Origin: JAAZBW01 sp035647855
GTDB taxonomy: Bacteria; Actinomycetota; Actinomycetes; Actinomycetales; Actinomycetaceae
Direction: 5' to 3'
Length of the DNA stretch: 44,853 nt
NCBI GenBank assembly: GCA_035647855.1
Contig: DASRMP010000020.1
Coordinates: 1-44,853 of the forward strand
Below are positions 1 to 9,280 of this stretch, in pieces. A program made the position numbers and the translations under genes. Below the pieces are notes generated by a model that ran no database searches, was not told the DNA's origin, and worked only from the letters and a program-made list of their open reading frames with translations. The stretch's first letter is position 1. Each line of letters begins with the position of its first letter.

Positions 1-14
1 GGTGGTTCCATAGA

Positions 15-133
15 GTTACGGCGGCCATAGCGGAGGGGAAACGCCCGGCCCCATTCCGAACCCGGAAGCTAAGCCCTCCAGCGCCGATGGTACTGCACTC
101 GCCAGGGTGTGGGAGAGTAGGACACCGCCGAAC
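15..133 (+). rRNA. rrf: 5S ribosomal RNA
   Basis: The stretch carries the standard bacterial 5S core (CCCATTCCGAACCCGGAAG around 49-67) and its two ends pair as the terminal helix (GTTACGGCGG with CCGCCGAAC). It is the distal gene of an rRNA operon whose 23S gene lies left of the window. The ends are judged from the terminal helix and may be off by a few bases. Confidence 0.96.
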
Positions 134-142
134 ACACCTCCA

Positions 143-171
143 CGAAGGCCACCCAACCCGGGTGGCCTTCG
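143..171 (+). terminator. rRNA operon terminator hairpin
   Basis: A perfect 12-bp stem (CGAAGGCCACCC at 143-154, complement at 160-171) with a 5-base loop starts 10 bases after the 5S RNA. It lacks a long T tract, as is usual for actinobacterial terminators. It should end the rRNA transcript. Confidence 0.85.
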
Positions 172-262
172 TCGCACCCCAAACACACCGGTTCCAGAAG
201 ACGTCCACGTTGCCGCAGGTATCGTTGACCCCGCGAAGCTTGGTGTTGAGACAAGGACCCAG

Positions 263-1639
263 ATGAACAGCGATATCGGTTCGGACGAGGGCGTCCGGCG
301 CGACGACCGGCACTCCGAGGGCGAGCCGTCCCGCGGAGACAGGGACCGTGAGCGCAAGGACCGGCGCGATAGTGAACATGGGTCCCGAGAATCTCGTGGC
401 GGAGATCGTGGTCGCGGAGGATTGAACCGGCCGGACGGGGACCGGCGTCCCAACCGCGACGATCGTGGCAGACGTGAGGACCGGCGTTCCGGCGATCGGC
501 CTCGCCGCGATGACCGGCGTCCCGACGATCGGCGGGGTGGACGCGAAGAAGGCCGCCCCTACCGCGGTGGGCGCGATGACTGGAGCCGACGCGACGATCG
601 CGGTGGTCGGGACAACTGGACGCGGCGTGATGAGGACCGATCCTCGCGTGGTGACCGACCAGGCGGGGACCGGCGTGGGCCATACCGGCAGGGCGGGTCA
701 GGTCCTCGTCGCCACGGCGCTTCAGAGGGCGGACGTGGCGGAGGCCGGAGCGAGCGATCCAGGGACGAGGGGCGCCGGGTCGACCCCGAACTCGAGGCCA
801 AGCGCGCCCGGCGCGCCGCCGAGCCGCCGCTCGATCCGTCGATCACGGCAGATATGCTTGACGGCTTCGCGCGACGTTCACTCCGAACGCTGAACCGCGA
901 GAACGCTGACGTCGTCGCGCGTCACCTGGTGGCGTCGGGCCTTGCCGTGGACGGCGATCCCGAACTCGCCTACCGGCATGCACTGGCGGCTCAGCACCGT
1001 GCGGGACGAGTGGATGTGGTGAGGGAGGCGGTCGCGACCACGGCGTACCTCACCGGTCGTTACGCGGTGGCACTGCGTGAGGCGCGCACCATGCGCCGCC
1101 TGTCCGGGGATGACTACCTCCGCGCGATCGAGGCGGACTCCGAACGTGGGCTCGGCCGGCCGGATCGCGCACTTGCCGTCATCGGGGAGGTCGACGTTGC
1201 TTCACAGCCGGCCACGCTGCGGACCGAACTCGCGATCGTCGCATCCGGCGCCCGGGCTGATCTCGGGGAATTCGAGGCCGGTCTGCTCGCCGTCGAGGAA
1301 GCCCTCAAGTTCATTCGCGACCGCGAGATGCGGTCCCGGCTGCTGTCGGTGAAGGCAGACAGACTCGACGACCTCGGTCGCTCCGAGGAAGCCGCCCGGG
1401 CTCGCGAGGAGATGGACTCGCTGGATACGGGTGAGGACGAGGAGTCTGTGCTCTACATCGACGACGCGCTCGATCCGGAACTCGAGCTCGCCGTCCAGCT
1501 CGAGGAAGCGGACGAAGGGGGCTCCAAGCCCGGGGATGCCTCGGAGCATCCGGAGGAAGCCCTGGAATCCGGGGAAGTCGCGGACGATGCCGACACCGAG
1601 GCAATCGACAACCACAATGAGAAGGACGACGAGAAGTGA
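263..1639 (+). CDS. Arg/Asp-rich protein with TPR-like C-terminal half
   Basis: A 458-residue protein. About the first 190 residues are low-complexity and very rich in Arg, Asp and Gly (repeated RRDDR, DDRRGG and DRRG blocks) and are probably disordered. From about residue 200 to 380 the sequence becomes Ala/Leu-rich helical repeats resembling tetratricopeptide repeats, followed by a Glu/Asp-rich tail. There is no catalytic motif. The frame is open upstream to base 107, but those codons lie in the 5S RNA and terminator, so ATG 263 is taken as the start. The stop overlaps the next GTG by 4 bp, so it is probably translated with the HAD gene. Function is unknown; RNA or protein scaffolding is only a guess from composition. 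Confidence 0.8.
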   Translation: MNSDIGSDEGVRRDDRHSEGEPSRGDRDRERKDRRDSEHGSRESRGGDRGRGGLNRPDGDRRPNRDDRGRREDRRSGDRPRRDDRRPDDRRGGREEGRPYRGGRDDWSRRDDRGGRDNWTRRDEDRSSRGDRPGGDRRGPYRQGGSGPRRHGASEGGRGGGRSERSRDEGRRVDPELEAKRARRAAEPPLDPSITADMLDGFARRSLRTLNRENADVVARHLVASGLAVDGDPELAYRHALAAQHRAGRVDVVREAVATTAYLTGRYAVALREARTMRRLSGDDYLRAIEADSERGLGRPDRALAVIGEVDVASQPATLRTELAIVASGARADLGEFEAGLLAVEEALKFIRDREMRSRLLSVKADRLDDLGRSEEAARAREEMDSLDTGEDEESVLYIDDALDPELELAVQLEEADEGGSKPGDASEHPEEALESGEVADDADTEAIDNHNEKDDEK

Positions 1640-2664
1640 CCCACACCCTGCTCTCCAGTGAGGCTCCCCTCTCGGAGGCCTATGACGTCGGGCTCATGGA
1701 CCTCGATGGCGTGATGTACGAGGGTCAGCGCCCCATCGAGTACGCCGCCGAGGGCGCCGCCCGCGCCCGCGAACTGGGCATGCGGCTCACTTTCGTCACG
1801 AACAATGCGTCCCGGAGCCCGCAGACGGTCGCGGACCAGCTTGTGAGCCTGGACATCTCGGCAACTGCGGACGAGATCTACTCCTCGGCGATGGCCGCCG
1901 TCGAGCTCGCGATCCAACGCCACGGACCCGGCGCGCGCGTGCTGGCAATCGGTGGAGAGGGCCTCATTGAGGCAATCGCCAGCAGTGACTTGGTGGCGGT
2001 CGATTCGGCCGACGACGATCCCGAGGCAGTCATCCAGGGATTCCGTCCGACGATCTGCTGGAGCGACCTGAGCGAGGCCGCCTATGCGATCGGTCGCGGC
2101 GCCGACTTCATCGCCACGAACCTCGACTCCACGCTGCCGCAGGAGCGGGGTCTCGCGGTGGGGAACGGATCGCTGGTCGCAGCGGTTGCGAACGCAACCG
2201 GCAAGACCCCCGTTTCGGCCGGCAAGCCGGAGCCCGAGATCTTCCGCCTCGGCAGCCGTCGTGCGGATGCGCGCCGGCCGCTCACGGTCGGCGATCGTCT
2301 GAACACCGACATCGCCGGATCCAACGCCAGCGGGATCCCGAGCCTCCACGTGGTGACGGGAGTCTCCAGCGCGCGCGACGTAGTCAAGGCAATCGCGATC
2401 GAACGGCCCTCGTACCTCGGGCTCGACCTGCGAGACCTCTCCCGTCCGCACCCGCCCGTCAACCGTGACGGCGACTGGTTCGCCTGCCGGGATGCACGCG
2501 CGAGCGTTTCCGACGGCGTGCCCGTCCTTGGAAGGAAGGGCGGCGAGTTCCGCCTCACCGGACCCGCAGTCCTGGCATTCGACGAGTACCGGGCCGTCGC
2601 CGTCGCCGTGTGGAACACGTCGGACGACGTGGCGGTGCCCGAGTTCACCGTGGTCGACCAGTGA
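1636..2664 (+). CDS. HAD-superfamily phosphatase, NagD-like (subclass IIA)
   Basis: A 342-residue HAD hydrolase. Motif I is MDLDGVMYEG with nucleophile Asp22 and general acid Asp24. Motif II is FVTNNASRS, the motif III lysine lies in SAGKPEPEIF, and motif IV is VGDRLNTDIAGS, giving the NagD/PGP-type order with a C2 cap between motifs II and III. These enzymes dephosphorylate small phosphorylated metabolites; the substrate cannot be read from sequence. About 85 residues after motif IV form a C-terminal extension without a recognised domain. The GTG start overlaps the upstream stop by 4 bp, and the stop overlaps the next GTG. Confidence 0.9.
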   Translation: MTHTLLSSEAPLSEAYDVGLMDLDGVMYEGQRPIEYAAEGAARARELGMRLTFVTNNASRSPQTVADQLVSLDISATADEIYSSAMAAVELAIQRHGPGARVLAIGGEGLIEAIASSDLVAVDSADDDPEAVIQGFRPTICWSDLSEAAYAIGRGADFIATNLDSTLPQERGLAVGNGSLVAAVANATGKTPVSAGKPEPEIFRLGSRRADARRPLTVGDRLNTDIAGSNASGIPSLHVVTGVSSARDVVKAIAIERPSYLGLDLRDLSRPHPPVNRDGDWFACRDARASVSDGVPVLGRKGGEFRLTGPAVLAFDEYRAVAVAVWNTSDDVAVPEFTVVDQ

Positions 2665-2834
2665 CAGAGGCTTCCGGCGCACACGCGGAGCGGAGTGTCG
2701 CCACACCGGCATCAGTCCGTGCAGCGCAGGAACCGCTCGAAGGTATCCACGAGCTACCTGTTGCGGAGCAGATCTCCCGGTATCGCGCGCTGCATGACGA
2801 ACTCGCCGCGCGGCTAGCGGCAGAGGGCGAGTAG
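2661..2834 (+). CDS. Small conserved hypothetical protein (57 aa)
   Basis: GTG at 2661 overlaps the HAD gene's stop by 4 bp, and the TAG stop abuts the ATG of tlyA. The mature part (LPVAEQISRYRALHDELAARL) is one amphipathic helix after an Ala-rich leader. Genes of this size commonly sit before tlyA in actinobacteria. No function is known; the overlap on both sides is the main support for it being translated. Confidence 0.7.
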   Translation: MTEASGAHAERSVATPASVRAAQEPLEGIHELPVAEQISRYRALHDELAARLAAEGE

Positions 2835-3686
2835 ATGGCGCGCCGCACGCGGCTCGATGCGGAGTTGGTTCGCCGTGGACTCGCGCGTAGCCGCGGCGAG
2901 GCAGCGGACGTCATCGCTGCCGGCCGTGTCACTGTTGATGGGCAGGCGGCCGGCAAGCCCGGCCGCCAAGTAGATCCTGCGCAGGCGATCGAGGTGACGC
3001 CGGCGGAGGGCCCGGAGCAGCATTGGGCGTCACGCGGCGCCTACAAACTGCTGGGGGCTCTCGATGCCCTCGGCGAGAGAGCGCCCCGAATCGAGGGCGT
3101 CCGTGCACTCGACGCCGGCGCCTCCACCGGTGGATTCACGGATGTCCTGTTGCACTTCGGCGCGAGTTCGGTCGTCGCCGTGGACGTGGGCTATGGCCAG
3201 CTCGCGTGGAGACTGCGACAGGATCCCCGCGTCGAGGTGCACGACCGGACGAATGTCCGCCACCTGCGGCCGGAGGACGTCGCGCCCGCGCCGGGACTGG
3301 TGGTCTCGGACCTTTCGTTCATCTCGCTCCCGCTAGTGCTCCCGGCGCTGCGCCACTGCGCCGCCCCGGACGCCAGTTTTCTGCTGATGGTGAAGCCGCA
3401 GTTCGAGGTGGGCAGGCAGCGGCTGGGAAGCGGGGGAGTCGTCCGGGACCCGGCTCTGCACCACGAGGCGGTGGAGGGCGTCGTCGTGGCGGCGCAGGCC
3501 GAGGGGCTCGACTGCTGGGCGGTCGCGGCGAGCCCGCTGCCCGGTCCCGCGGGTAACGTCGAGTACTTCGTCGCGCTGCAAGCGGACCACCCGGACGCAC
3601 TGATGGGGGAGAACCTGGCCGCCGCCGTCGTGAACGCCATCCATAATGGACCTGCCGGACCGTATCGGCTGAACGAGGAGCAATGA
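2835..3686 (+). CDS. tlyA: TlyA family rRNA (cytidine-2'-O)-methyltransferase
   Basis: A 283-residue protein with an N-terminal S4 RNA-binding domain (residues 1-60) and a C-terminal FtsJ-type SAM methyltransferase. The SAM loop is DAGASTGGFTD (93-103), and the K-D-K-E tetrad of 2'-O-methyltransferases appears as Lys71, Asp159, Lys187 and Glu243. In the family, TlyA methylates 16S and 23S rRNA cytidines, and its loss gives capreomycin resistance in mycobacteria. ATG follows the preceding stop directly, and its own stop overlaps nadK. Length matches the family (about 270 residues). Confidence 0.95.
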   Translation: MARRTRLDAELVRRGLARSRGEAADVIAAGRVTVDGQAAGKPGRQVDPAQAIEVTPAEGPEQHWASRGAYKLLGALDALGERAPRIEGVRALDAGASTGGFTDVLLHFGASSVVAVDVGYGQLAWRLRQDPRVEVHDRTNVRHLRPEDVAPAPGLVVSDLSFISLPLVLPALRHCAAPDASFLLMVKPQFEVGRQRLGSGGVVRDPALHHEAVEGVVVAAQAEGLDCWAVAASPLPGPAGNVEYFVALQADHPDALMGENLAAAVVNAIHNGPAGPYRLNEEQ

Positions 3687-4522
3687 TGAGCCGAAGCATC
3701 GCGATCGTCCGACATGGGCGTACCGGAGCACCCGAACAGGAGCGCCGCGCCCGAAGCATCATCGAGCGTTGCGGTGGCCGAGTGGCCGGCGAGGATGGCG
3801 CCCACGAGGCCGATGCGGTACTCGTCCTCGGTGGGGACGGCACGATCTTGCGGGCCGCCGAACTCGTGCGCGGCAAGCCCGTCCCGATCCTTGGCGTGAA
3901 CTTCGGGCACGTGGGGTTCCTCGCGGAGGCGGAGCCCGATTCGCTCGAGGACGCCGTGAGCAGGCTTGTCGCGGCGGACCACGCCGTGGACGAGCGCATG
4001 ACCGTCGAGATCGAAGTGCACCACCCGGACGGCACCGTGGATCACGCCTGGGCACTCAACGAGGCTGCCCTCGTCAAGGTCGACCGCGGCCGCATGATCG
4101 AAGTCGCCTTCGGAGTGGATGGTCAAGCGGTTTCGTCCTATGGCTGCGACGGTCTCATCATCGCCACCGCCACAGGCTCCACCGCCTACGCCTTCTCGGT
4201 CGGCGGTCCGATCGTCTGGCCGAACGTGGAGGCGCTGGTCGTGGCGCCCATCGCCGCCCACGCCCTCTTCGCGCGACCGCTGGTGACCTCGCCGTCCTCG
4301 GAACTCACAGTGAAACTCCAAAGCCATTGGAGTTCCGACGCCGAGATGTTCTGCGATGGCCGCCGCACCCATGCCACTCCGGGAGGGTCCACTATCCACG
4401 TGCGGCGGAGCCCCGAGCCGGTGCTGCTCGCACGTCTCCACGACACCCCGTTCTCCGAGCGGCTCGTCGCGAAGTTCGACCTCCCCGTAAACGGCTGGAG
4501 GGGCCCGCGCGAGTTCGCGTAG
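3683..4522 (+). CDS. nadK: NAD kinase
   Basis: A 279-residue enzyme that phosphorylates NAD to NADP. It carries GGDGT (50-54, catalytic Asp52), the NFGHVGFLAE strand, the NE pair (126-127) that contacts the substrate ribose, and DGLIIATATGSTAYAFSVGG typical of the C-terminal nucleotide-binding domain. ATG 3683 overlaps the tlyA stop by 4 bp. The tlyA-nadK-recN order is conserved in actinobacteria. A second ATG follows immediately, so the start is uncertain by one codon. Confidence 0.95.
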   Translation: MMSRSIAIVRHGRTGAPEQERRARSIIERCGGRVAGEDGAHEADAVLVLGGDGTILRAAELVRGKPVPILGVNFGHVGFLAEAEPDSLEDAVSRLVAADHAVDERMTVEIEVHHPDGTVDHAWALNEAALVKVDRGRMIEVAFGVDGQAVSSYGCDGLIIATATGSTAYAFSVGGPIVWPNVEALVVAPIAAHALFARPLVTSPSSELTVKLQSHWSSDAEMFCDGRRTHATPGGSTIHVRRSPEPVLLARLHDTPFSERLVAKFDLPVNGWRGPREFA

Positions 4523-4533
4523 GCGGGACGAAC

Positions 4534-6207
4534 ATGCTGGAGGAACTCTCCATCCGCGGAATCGGGGTGATCGAGGATGCCCGTCTGAGCTTTGCTCCGG
4601 GCTTCACCGTCATCACCGGCGAGACAGGTGCGGGAAAGACCATGGTCCTCACCGGACTGGGTCTTCTCCTCGGCCGCCGCGCCGATCCTGCGCTCGTCCG
4701 GCGCGGCCGCGATTCCGCGGCGGTCGAGGCCGTGCTCTCCTCCCGGGATGAGGTGGCACTCGCGGCCGTCGCGACTGACGCCGGTGGCGTTCTCGACGAC
4801 GGCGCGCTCCTCCTCGGCCGGGTCATCCCCTCCGAGGGACGCGCCCGTGCGACGCTCGCGGGGCGCTCCGTGCCGACGGCGCGGGTCGCCGAGGTGCTCG
4901 GGCGGCACGTTACCGTTCACGGTCAGTCCGATCAGTTGCGGCTGCGGTCCGCTGCCGAGCAGCGCGCCGCGCTTGATGACTTCGCCGGGCTCACCGACGG
5001 CTTCTCCGAGTACCGGGAGGCCTTCGACGCCTGGCGTGACGCGGCCCACGTTTTGGACGACTGGGAGCACGCCTCCGGCCGGAACGAACAGGAGCGCCGC
5101 ATTCTGGTGGCAGGGCTCGAAGCGATCGACGCCGTCGACCCATTACCGGGTGAGGATGACGAATTGCGCGCCGCCGCGAACCGGCTCACCAACGTCGAGG
5201 ACCTGCGCGTGGCAGTGGAGCACGCACTCCACGAACTCGGTGCGGAGGACACGGGTGCGGCTGCCGCCGTCGAGCGCGCGCGCCGTGCACTGGAGGGCGT
5301 CGCCGGCCACGGCAACGAGTTCACGCCCTGGGCCGACGCTCTCGCAGACGCCAACTCCGTGGTCTCCGGCGTGCTCAACGAACTCGGTGCCTACCGCGAG
5401 GACCTGCAGGCAGACCCCGCGCAACTGGAGCGGATTCACGAGAGACGGGCGGCACTCACCTCGCTCATGCGATCGTGGGGGCCCGGACTCGACGATGTCA
5501 TCGCCTGGGCGGAGGGCGCCCGGTCGCGCCTCGCCGACCTCGACACCGGTCCCGCGGACCGCGCCAGTCTCGAACGGCTCGTCGCAGAAGCGAGAGCCGA
5601 GGCCGGGCGGCGTGCCGCGGCCCTCACCTCGCAGCGAACCGAGGCGGCGCGGCGACTCTCGCAGGCCGTCAACACCGAACTGGACGGCCTCGCGATGCCG
5701 GGTGCCAGGTTCGGTGTCTCGGTGACCGCGGCGGAACTCGGGCCCTTCGGCGCCGACGACGTCGCGATGACACTCGCGCCGCATCCCGGAGCGGATCCTC
5801 TTCCCGTGGCGCGCTCGGCATCCGGCGGCGAACTGTCACGGATCATGCTCGCGCTCGAGGTCAGCCTCGCGCCCCGTGACGCATCGGATGACCTCACCAT
5901 GGTCTTCGACGAGGTGGACGCCGGGATCGGCGGATCTGCCGCCGTCGAGATCGGCGCCCGGCTCGCGCGACTCGCACGCACGCACCAGGTCATCGTGGTC
6001 ACGCACCTTGCCCAGGTGGCGGCGTTCGCGGACCGGCACCTCGTCGTCGCGAAAACGGTCTCGGACTCCGACGCGGTGACTGACGTGCGGCCCGTCGAAG
6101 GTGCCGCACGCGAGGCCGAACTGGCGCGCATGCTCGGCGGTGACGATTCGCCCACGGCACGCCGGCACGCCGTCGAGTTGCGGGAACGAGCCATCCAGCG
6201 GCTGTAG
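4534..6207 (+). CDS. recN: DNA repair protein RecN
   Basis: A 557-residue SMC-like ATPase of double-strand break repair. Walker A is GETGAGKT near residue 30. A long coiled-coil middle follows, then the ABC signature ASGGELSRIMLALEV, Walker B MVFDEVDAGIGG and the H-loop VVTHLAQVAAFAD. The frame is open much further upstream, but that part is antisense-like shadow over nadK; ATG 4534 gives the family N-terminus (MLEELSIRGIGVIEDA). It lies 11 bp after nadK and no LexA box is visible before it, so it probably depends on the upstream promoter. Confidence 0.95.
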   Translation: MLEELSIRGIGVIEDARLSFAPGFTVITGETGAGKTMVLTGLGLLLGRRADPALVRRGRDSAAVEAVLSSRDEVALAAVATDAGGVLDDGALLLGRVIPSEGRARATLAGRSVPTARVAEVLGRHVTVHGQSDQLRLRSAAEQRAALDDFAGLTDGFSEYREAFDAWRDAAHVLDDWEHASGRNEQERRILVAGLEAIDAVDPLPGEDDELRAAANRLTNVEDLRVAVEHALHELGAEDTGAAAAVERARRALEGVAGHGNEFTPWADALADANSVVSGVLNELGAYREDLQADPAQLERIHERRAALTSLMRSWGPGLDDVIAWAEGARSRLADLDTGPADRASLERLVAEARAEAGRRAAALTSQRTEAARRLSQAVNTELDGLAMPGARFGVSVTAAELGPFGADDVAMTLAPHPGADPLPVARSASGGELSRIMLALEVSLAPRDASDDLTMVFDEVDAGIGGSAAVEIGARLARLARTHQVIVVTHLAQVAAFADRHLVVAKTVSDSDAVTDVRPVEGAAREAELARMLGGDDSPTARRHAVELRERAIQRL

Positions 6208-6253
6208 GTCGACCGGAATCGCTCCCCAGTGCCCGTCGAACCTGATCCGTGCC

Positions 6254-6259
6254 TAGAAT
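6254..6259 (+). promoter_or_regulatory. -10 box of pyrG, leaderless geometry
   Basis: TAGAAT ends 8 bases before GTG 6268, so transcription should start at or within a base or two of the start codon. No ribosome binding site precedes the GTG. No convincing -35 box is visible. Confidence 0.6.
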
Positions 6260-6267
6260 CGAATTCC

Positions 6268-7986
6268 GTGGTGACAAATTCGCGGCTGATCGCTGAGTCC
6301 GGCTCCGTCCCACGGCACATCTTCGTCACCGGAGGCGTGGTTTCCTCGCTGGGCAAGGGGCTGACGGCGTCGTCGCTCGGGCACCTGCTGCGTGGCCGGG
6401 GGCTCAGGGTCGCCATGCAGAAACTAGATCCGTACATCAACGTCGATCCTGGGACGATGAACCCGTTCCAGCACGGCGAGGTCTTCGTGACCGCCGACGG
6501 CACGGAAACAGACCTCGACATCGGGCATTACGAGCGCTTCCTCGATATCGAACTCTCCGGCGCCGCCAACGCCACCACGGGACAGGTGTACTCCACCGTC
6601 ATCGCGAGGGAGCGGAGAGGCGAATACCTCGGTGACACGGTTCAGGTCATCCCGCACATCGTGGACGAGATCAAGGCCCGCATGCGGGCGCAGGCCCGGC
6701 CTGCCGAGGGTCCGGCGCCGGACGTCATCATCACCGAGATCGGTGGCACAGTCGGAGATATCGAGTCGCTGCCGTTCCTCGAGGCGGCGCGCCAGGTGCG
6801 CCAGGACATCGGACGCGAGAACGTGTTCTTCCTGCACGTCTCTCTCGTCCCCTTCATTGAGACAGCCGGCGAACTCAAGACCAAACCGACCCAGCACTCG
6901 GTGGGGGAGTTGCGCTCCATCGGTGTCCAGCCCGATGCGATCGTCTGCCGCTCGGACCGGGAACTTCCTGATGGGGTGAAGCGCAAGATCGCGCTCATGT
7001 GCGACGTCGATCTGGAGGCGGTCGTCACCTGTCAGGACGCTCCGTCCATCTACGAGATTCCGCGCGTGCTGCACGCCGAGGGCCTCGACGCGTATGTCGT
7101 GCGCCGGCTCGCGGTGCCGTTCCGCGATGTCGATTGGACTCGCTGGGATCGCCTGCTCGAGCAGATACGCCACCCCAGGACCGAGGTAGAGATCGCAGTA
7201 GTCGGGAAGTACACCGATCTCCCCGATGCGTACCTCTCCGTGATCGAGGCACTGCGATCGGGCGGCTTCCACCACGGCGCGCGCGTGAACGTCCGCTGGG
7301 TGGGGTCGAATCAGTGCGTGACGCCAGAGGGAGCGCAGACCGCGCTCGAGGGCGTCGATGGCGTGCTCGTTCCCGGAGGCTTCGGCGTGCGGGGCATAGA
7401 GGGCAAGGTCGGAGCGCTCCGATGGGCGCGCGAGAACGGCGTCCCCACTCTGGGAATCTGCCTCGGGCTGCAGTGCATGGTCATCGAGTTCGCGCGGAAC
7501 GTGCTCGGCCTCGACGGCGCTTCCTCGACCGAGTTCGACATCGCCACGCAGTACTCCGTCGTCGCCACGATGGATGAGCAGAGGCAGATAGTGGACGGCG
7601 TGGGCGACCTCGGCGGCACGATGCGGCTGGGCAACTGCGCGGCGGCGCTCACGCCCGGATCCCTTGTGGCCGAGACCTACGGTGCGATCACGGTGACTGA
7701 ACGGCACCGTCACCGTTACGAGGTCAACAATGACTACCGGGAGCGACTCGCCGAGCGAGGGCTCCTGGCCACGGGGCTCTCACCAGACCGGGAACTTGTG
7801 GAGTTCGTGGAACTGGACCGCGGCCTGCACCCCTATTATGTGGGGACCCAGGCCCATCCCGAATTCCGCAGCCGTCCGGTGCGCGCCCACCCGCTGTTCG
7901 TGGGCCTCATCAGTGCGGCACTGACGCGGCGAGACCGAGAAGAGCGCACCGATGGAGGCGCGCAGCGAACGGAGGCAGTGTCATGA
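6268..7986 (+). CDS. pyrG: CTP synthase
   Basis: A 572-residue enzyme making CTP from UTP, ATP and glutamine. The synthetase half has GGVVSSLGKG (P-loop-like) and KLDPYINVDPGTMNP. The C-terminal class I amidotransferase has nucleophile Cys398 in GICLGLQ and the His530/Glu532 pair in QAHPEF. GTG 6268 is chosen because a -10 box sits 8 bases ahead; a GTG at 6229 is in frame but lies upstream of that box. The last 4 bp overlap the NUDIX gene. Confidence 0.96.
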   Translation: MVTNSRLIAESGSVPRHIFVTGGVVSSLGKGLTASSLGHLLRGRGLRVAMQKLDPYINVDPGTMNPFQHGEVFVTADGTETDLDIGHYERFLDIELSGAANATTGQVYSTVIARERRGEYLGDTVQVIPHIVDEIKARMRAQARPAEGPAPDVIITEIGGTVGDIESLPFLEAARQVRQDIGRENVFFLHVSLVPFIETAGELKTKPTQHSVGELRSIGVQPDAIVCRSDRELPDGVKRKIALMCDVDLEAVVTCQDAPSIYEIPRVLHAEGLDAYVVRRLAVPFRDVDWTRWDRLLEQIRHPRTEVEIAVVGKYTDLPDAYLSVIEALRSGGFHHGARVNVRWVGSNQCVTPEGAQTALEGVDGVLVPGGFGVRGIEGKVGALRWARENGVPTLGICLGLQCMVIEFARNVLGLDGASSTEFDIATQYSVVATMDEQRQIVDGVGDLGGTMRLGNCAAALTPGSLVAETYGAITVTERHRHRYEVNNDYRERLAERGLLATGLSPDRELVEFVELDRGLHPYYVGTQAHPEFRSRPVRAHPLFVGLISAALTRRDREERTDGGAQRTEAVS

Positions 7987-8591
7987 GCGCCATCAAGGAC
8001 TATCGCGATGAGCGACGCGTCGTGTCGCGCGAGGAGGTCTGGCGCGGCCGCATCGTCGGCATCATTTCCGACCAGGTTGACCTCGGGAACGGTACGCCCA
8101 TCCTGCGCGAATGGGTGGACCATCCTGGCGCCGTCGGGATCCTCGCCATGGACGACGACGAGTGTGTGGCCCTGATCCGCCAGTACCGGCACGCCGCCCG
8201 TGCGACGTTGTGGGAGATCCCCGCCGGGCTCCTCGACGTCGACGGCGAGGACCACTTGACCGGCGCCAAGCGAGAACTTGCCGAGGAGACCGACCTCGCC
8301 GCGGAGGAGTGGCACGTCCTCGCCGATATCTTCTGCACCCCCGGAGGATCCAACGAGTCCCTGCGCGTCTATCTCGCGCGCGGCATCAGCTACGTAGAGC
8401 ACTCGTACGTCCGCGAGGACGAGGAGGCCGAGATGGAACTGCGGTGGGTCCCCCTCGACGACGCCATCGCCGGCGTCCTCGCGGGTGACATTCACTCGCC
8501 GTCAGCGACTCTCGGAATCCTCTCCGCGGCCGCCTCACGTGCGGGCGGCTGGGCATCGCTCCGTCCCCCGGACGCGCCCTGGCTGCGGTGA
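7983..8591 (+). CDS. NUDIX hydrolase, ADP-ribose pyrophosphatase-like
   Basis: A 202-residue protein with a NUDIX box spanning GLLDVDGEDHLTG and AKRELAEETDL, whose REL-x-EE glutamates bind the catalytic Mg. The FCTPGGSNE loop after the box is typical of ADP-ribose pyrophosphatases, which cleave ADP-ribose to AMP and ribose 5-phosphate. Position next to pyrG is common in actinobacteria. ATG overlaps the pyrG stop (ATGA) and its stop overlaps the AlkD-like gene. Confidence 0.9.
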   Translation: MSAIKDYRDERRVVSREEVWRGRIVGIISDQVDLGNGTPILREWVDHPGAVGILAMDDDECVALIRQYRHAARATLWEIPAGLLDVDGEDHLTGAKRELAEETDLAAEEWHVLADIFCTPGGSNESLRVYLARGISYVEHSYVREDEEAEMELRWVPLDDAIAGVLAGDIHSPSATLGILSAAASRAGGWASLRPPDAPWLR

Positions 8592-9280
8592 TTGCCGACG
8601 CTCTTGCCCGCGACATCCGGCGCGGCCTCGCCGAGGCCGCAAACACGGAGCGTGCTCTGGCGATGCAGCGGTACATGAAGTCGGCGATGCCGTTCCGCGG
8701 GGTGCCGAGTGCCGCCGGACGTGCGAATTCCTTGGCCGCCGTGCGGCGGCACCCCCTCGCGGACCGGAGTGAGTGGGAGGCCGTGATCCGCTCGCTCTTC
8801 GACGACGCCGAGTACCGCGAGGAGCGATACGGCGCCCTCCACGTGCTTCATGCCCGCCAGTACCGAGGCTATCTGGATCGCGCGGCCGTGCCGCTGCTCG
8901 AACACATGATCATCACTGGCGCGTGGTGGGACCTTGTCGACGACGCCTCGACAGCCGCCGGCGATGCCCTGCTGCGGGACCGGTCCGGTGTGGTGCCGGC
9001 CCTGGAGCGCTGGGCAACCGGCCCGGACATGTGGCTCGCACGGGCAGCCATCATCGCGCAGCGGAAACTGAAAACCGAGACCGATTTCGAGCTGATGGTG
9101 CGGCTGATAGAGCCGAGTATCGGCTCGCGGGAGTTCTTCCTGCAGAAGGGAATCGGCTGGGCACTGCGCGAGCACTCAAAGACCGACCCGGACGGTGTAC
9201 GCGCGTACGTGGCGTCACACCCCGGCCTCGCGCCGCTGTCGCGCCGCGAAGCGTTGAAGTGGCTGGCGCGGCACACGTGA
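8588..9280 (+). CDS. AlkD-like DNA alkylation repair glycosylase
   Basis: A 230-residue all-helical HEAT-like protein matching the AlkD/AlkC glycosylase family. It has the N-terminal MQRYMKSAMPFRGV, the substrate-pocket motif AWWDLVDD (Trp113, Trp114, Asp118 by this start), and the C-terminal FFLQKGIGWALREHSKTDP. Family members release N3- and N7-alkylated purines. GTG 8588 overlaps the NUDIX stop by 4 bp, so it is the last gene of the pyrG transcript. It ends into repeat locus I. Confidence 0.9.
   Translation: MIADALARDIRRGLAEAANTERALAMQRYMKSAMPFRGVPSAAGRANSLAAVRRHPLADRSEWEAVIRSLFDDAEYREERYGALHVLHARQYRGYLDRAAVPLLEHMIITGAWWDLVDDASTAAGDALLRDRSGVVPALERWATGPDMWLARAAIIAQRKLKTETDFELMVRLIEPSIGSREFFLQKGIGWALREHSKTDPDGVRAYVASHPGLAPLSRREALKWLARHT

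Noticed and set aside
107..262. Upstream extension of the Arg/Asp-rich gene to ATG 107
   Set aside because: The extension would lie within the 5S rRNA and its terminator; ATG 263 is the first sensible start.
1453..2712. Long antisense frames over HAD, tlyA, pyrG, sufB and lyase genes
   Set aside because: High-GC antisense shadows; each overlaps a clearly recognisable gene and shows no domain.
3769..4533. A long frame fused ahead of recN, giving an 812-residue protein
   Set aside because: That part is an Arg-rich shadow of nadK; RecN family length and N-terminus start at 4534.
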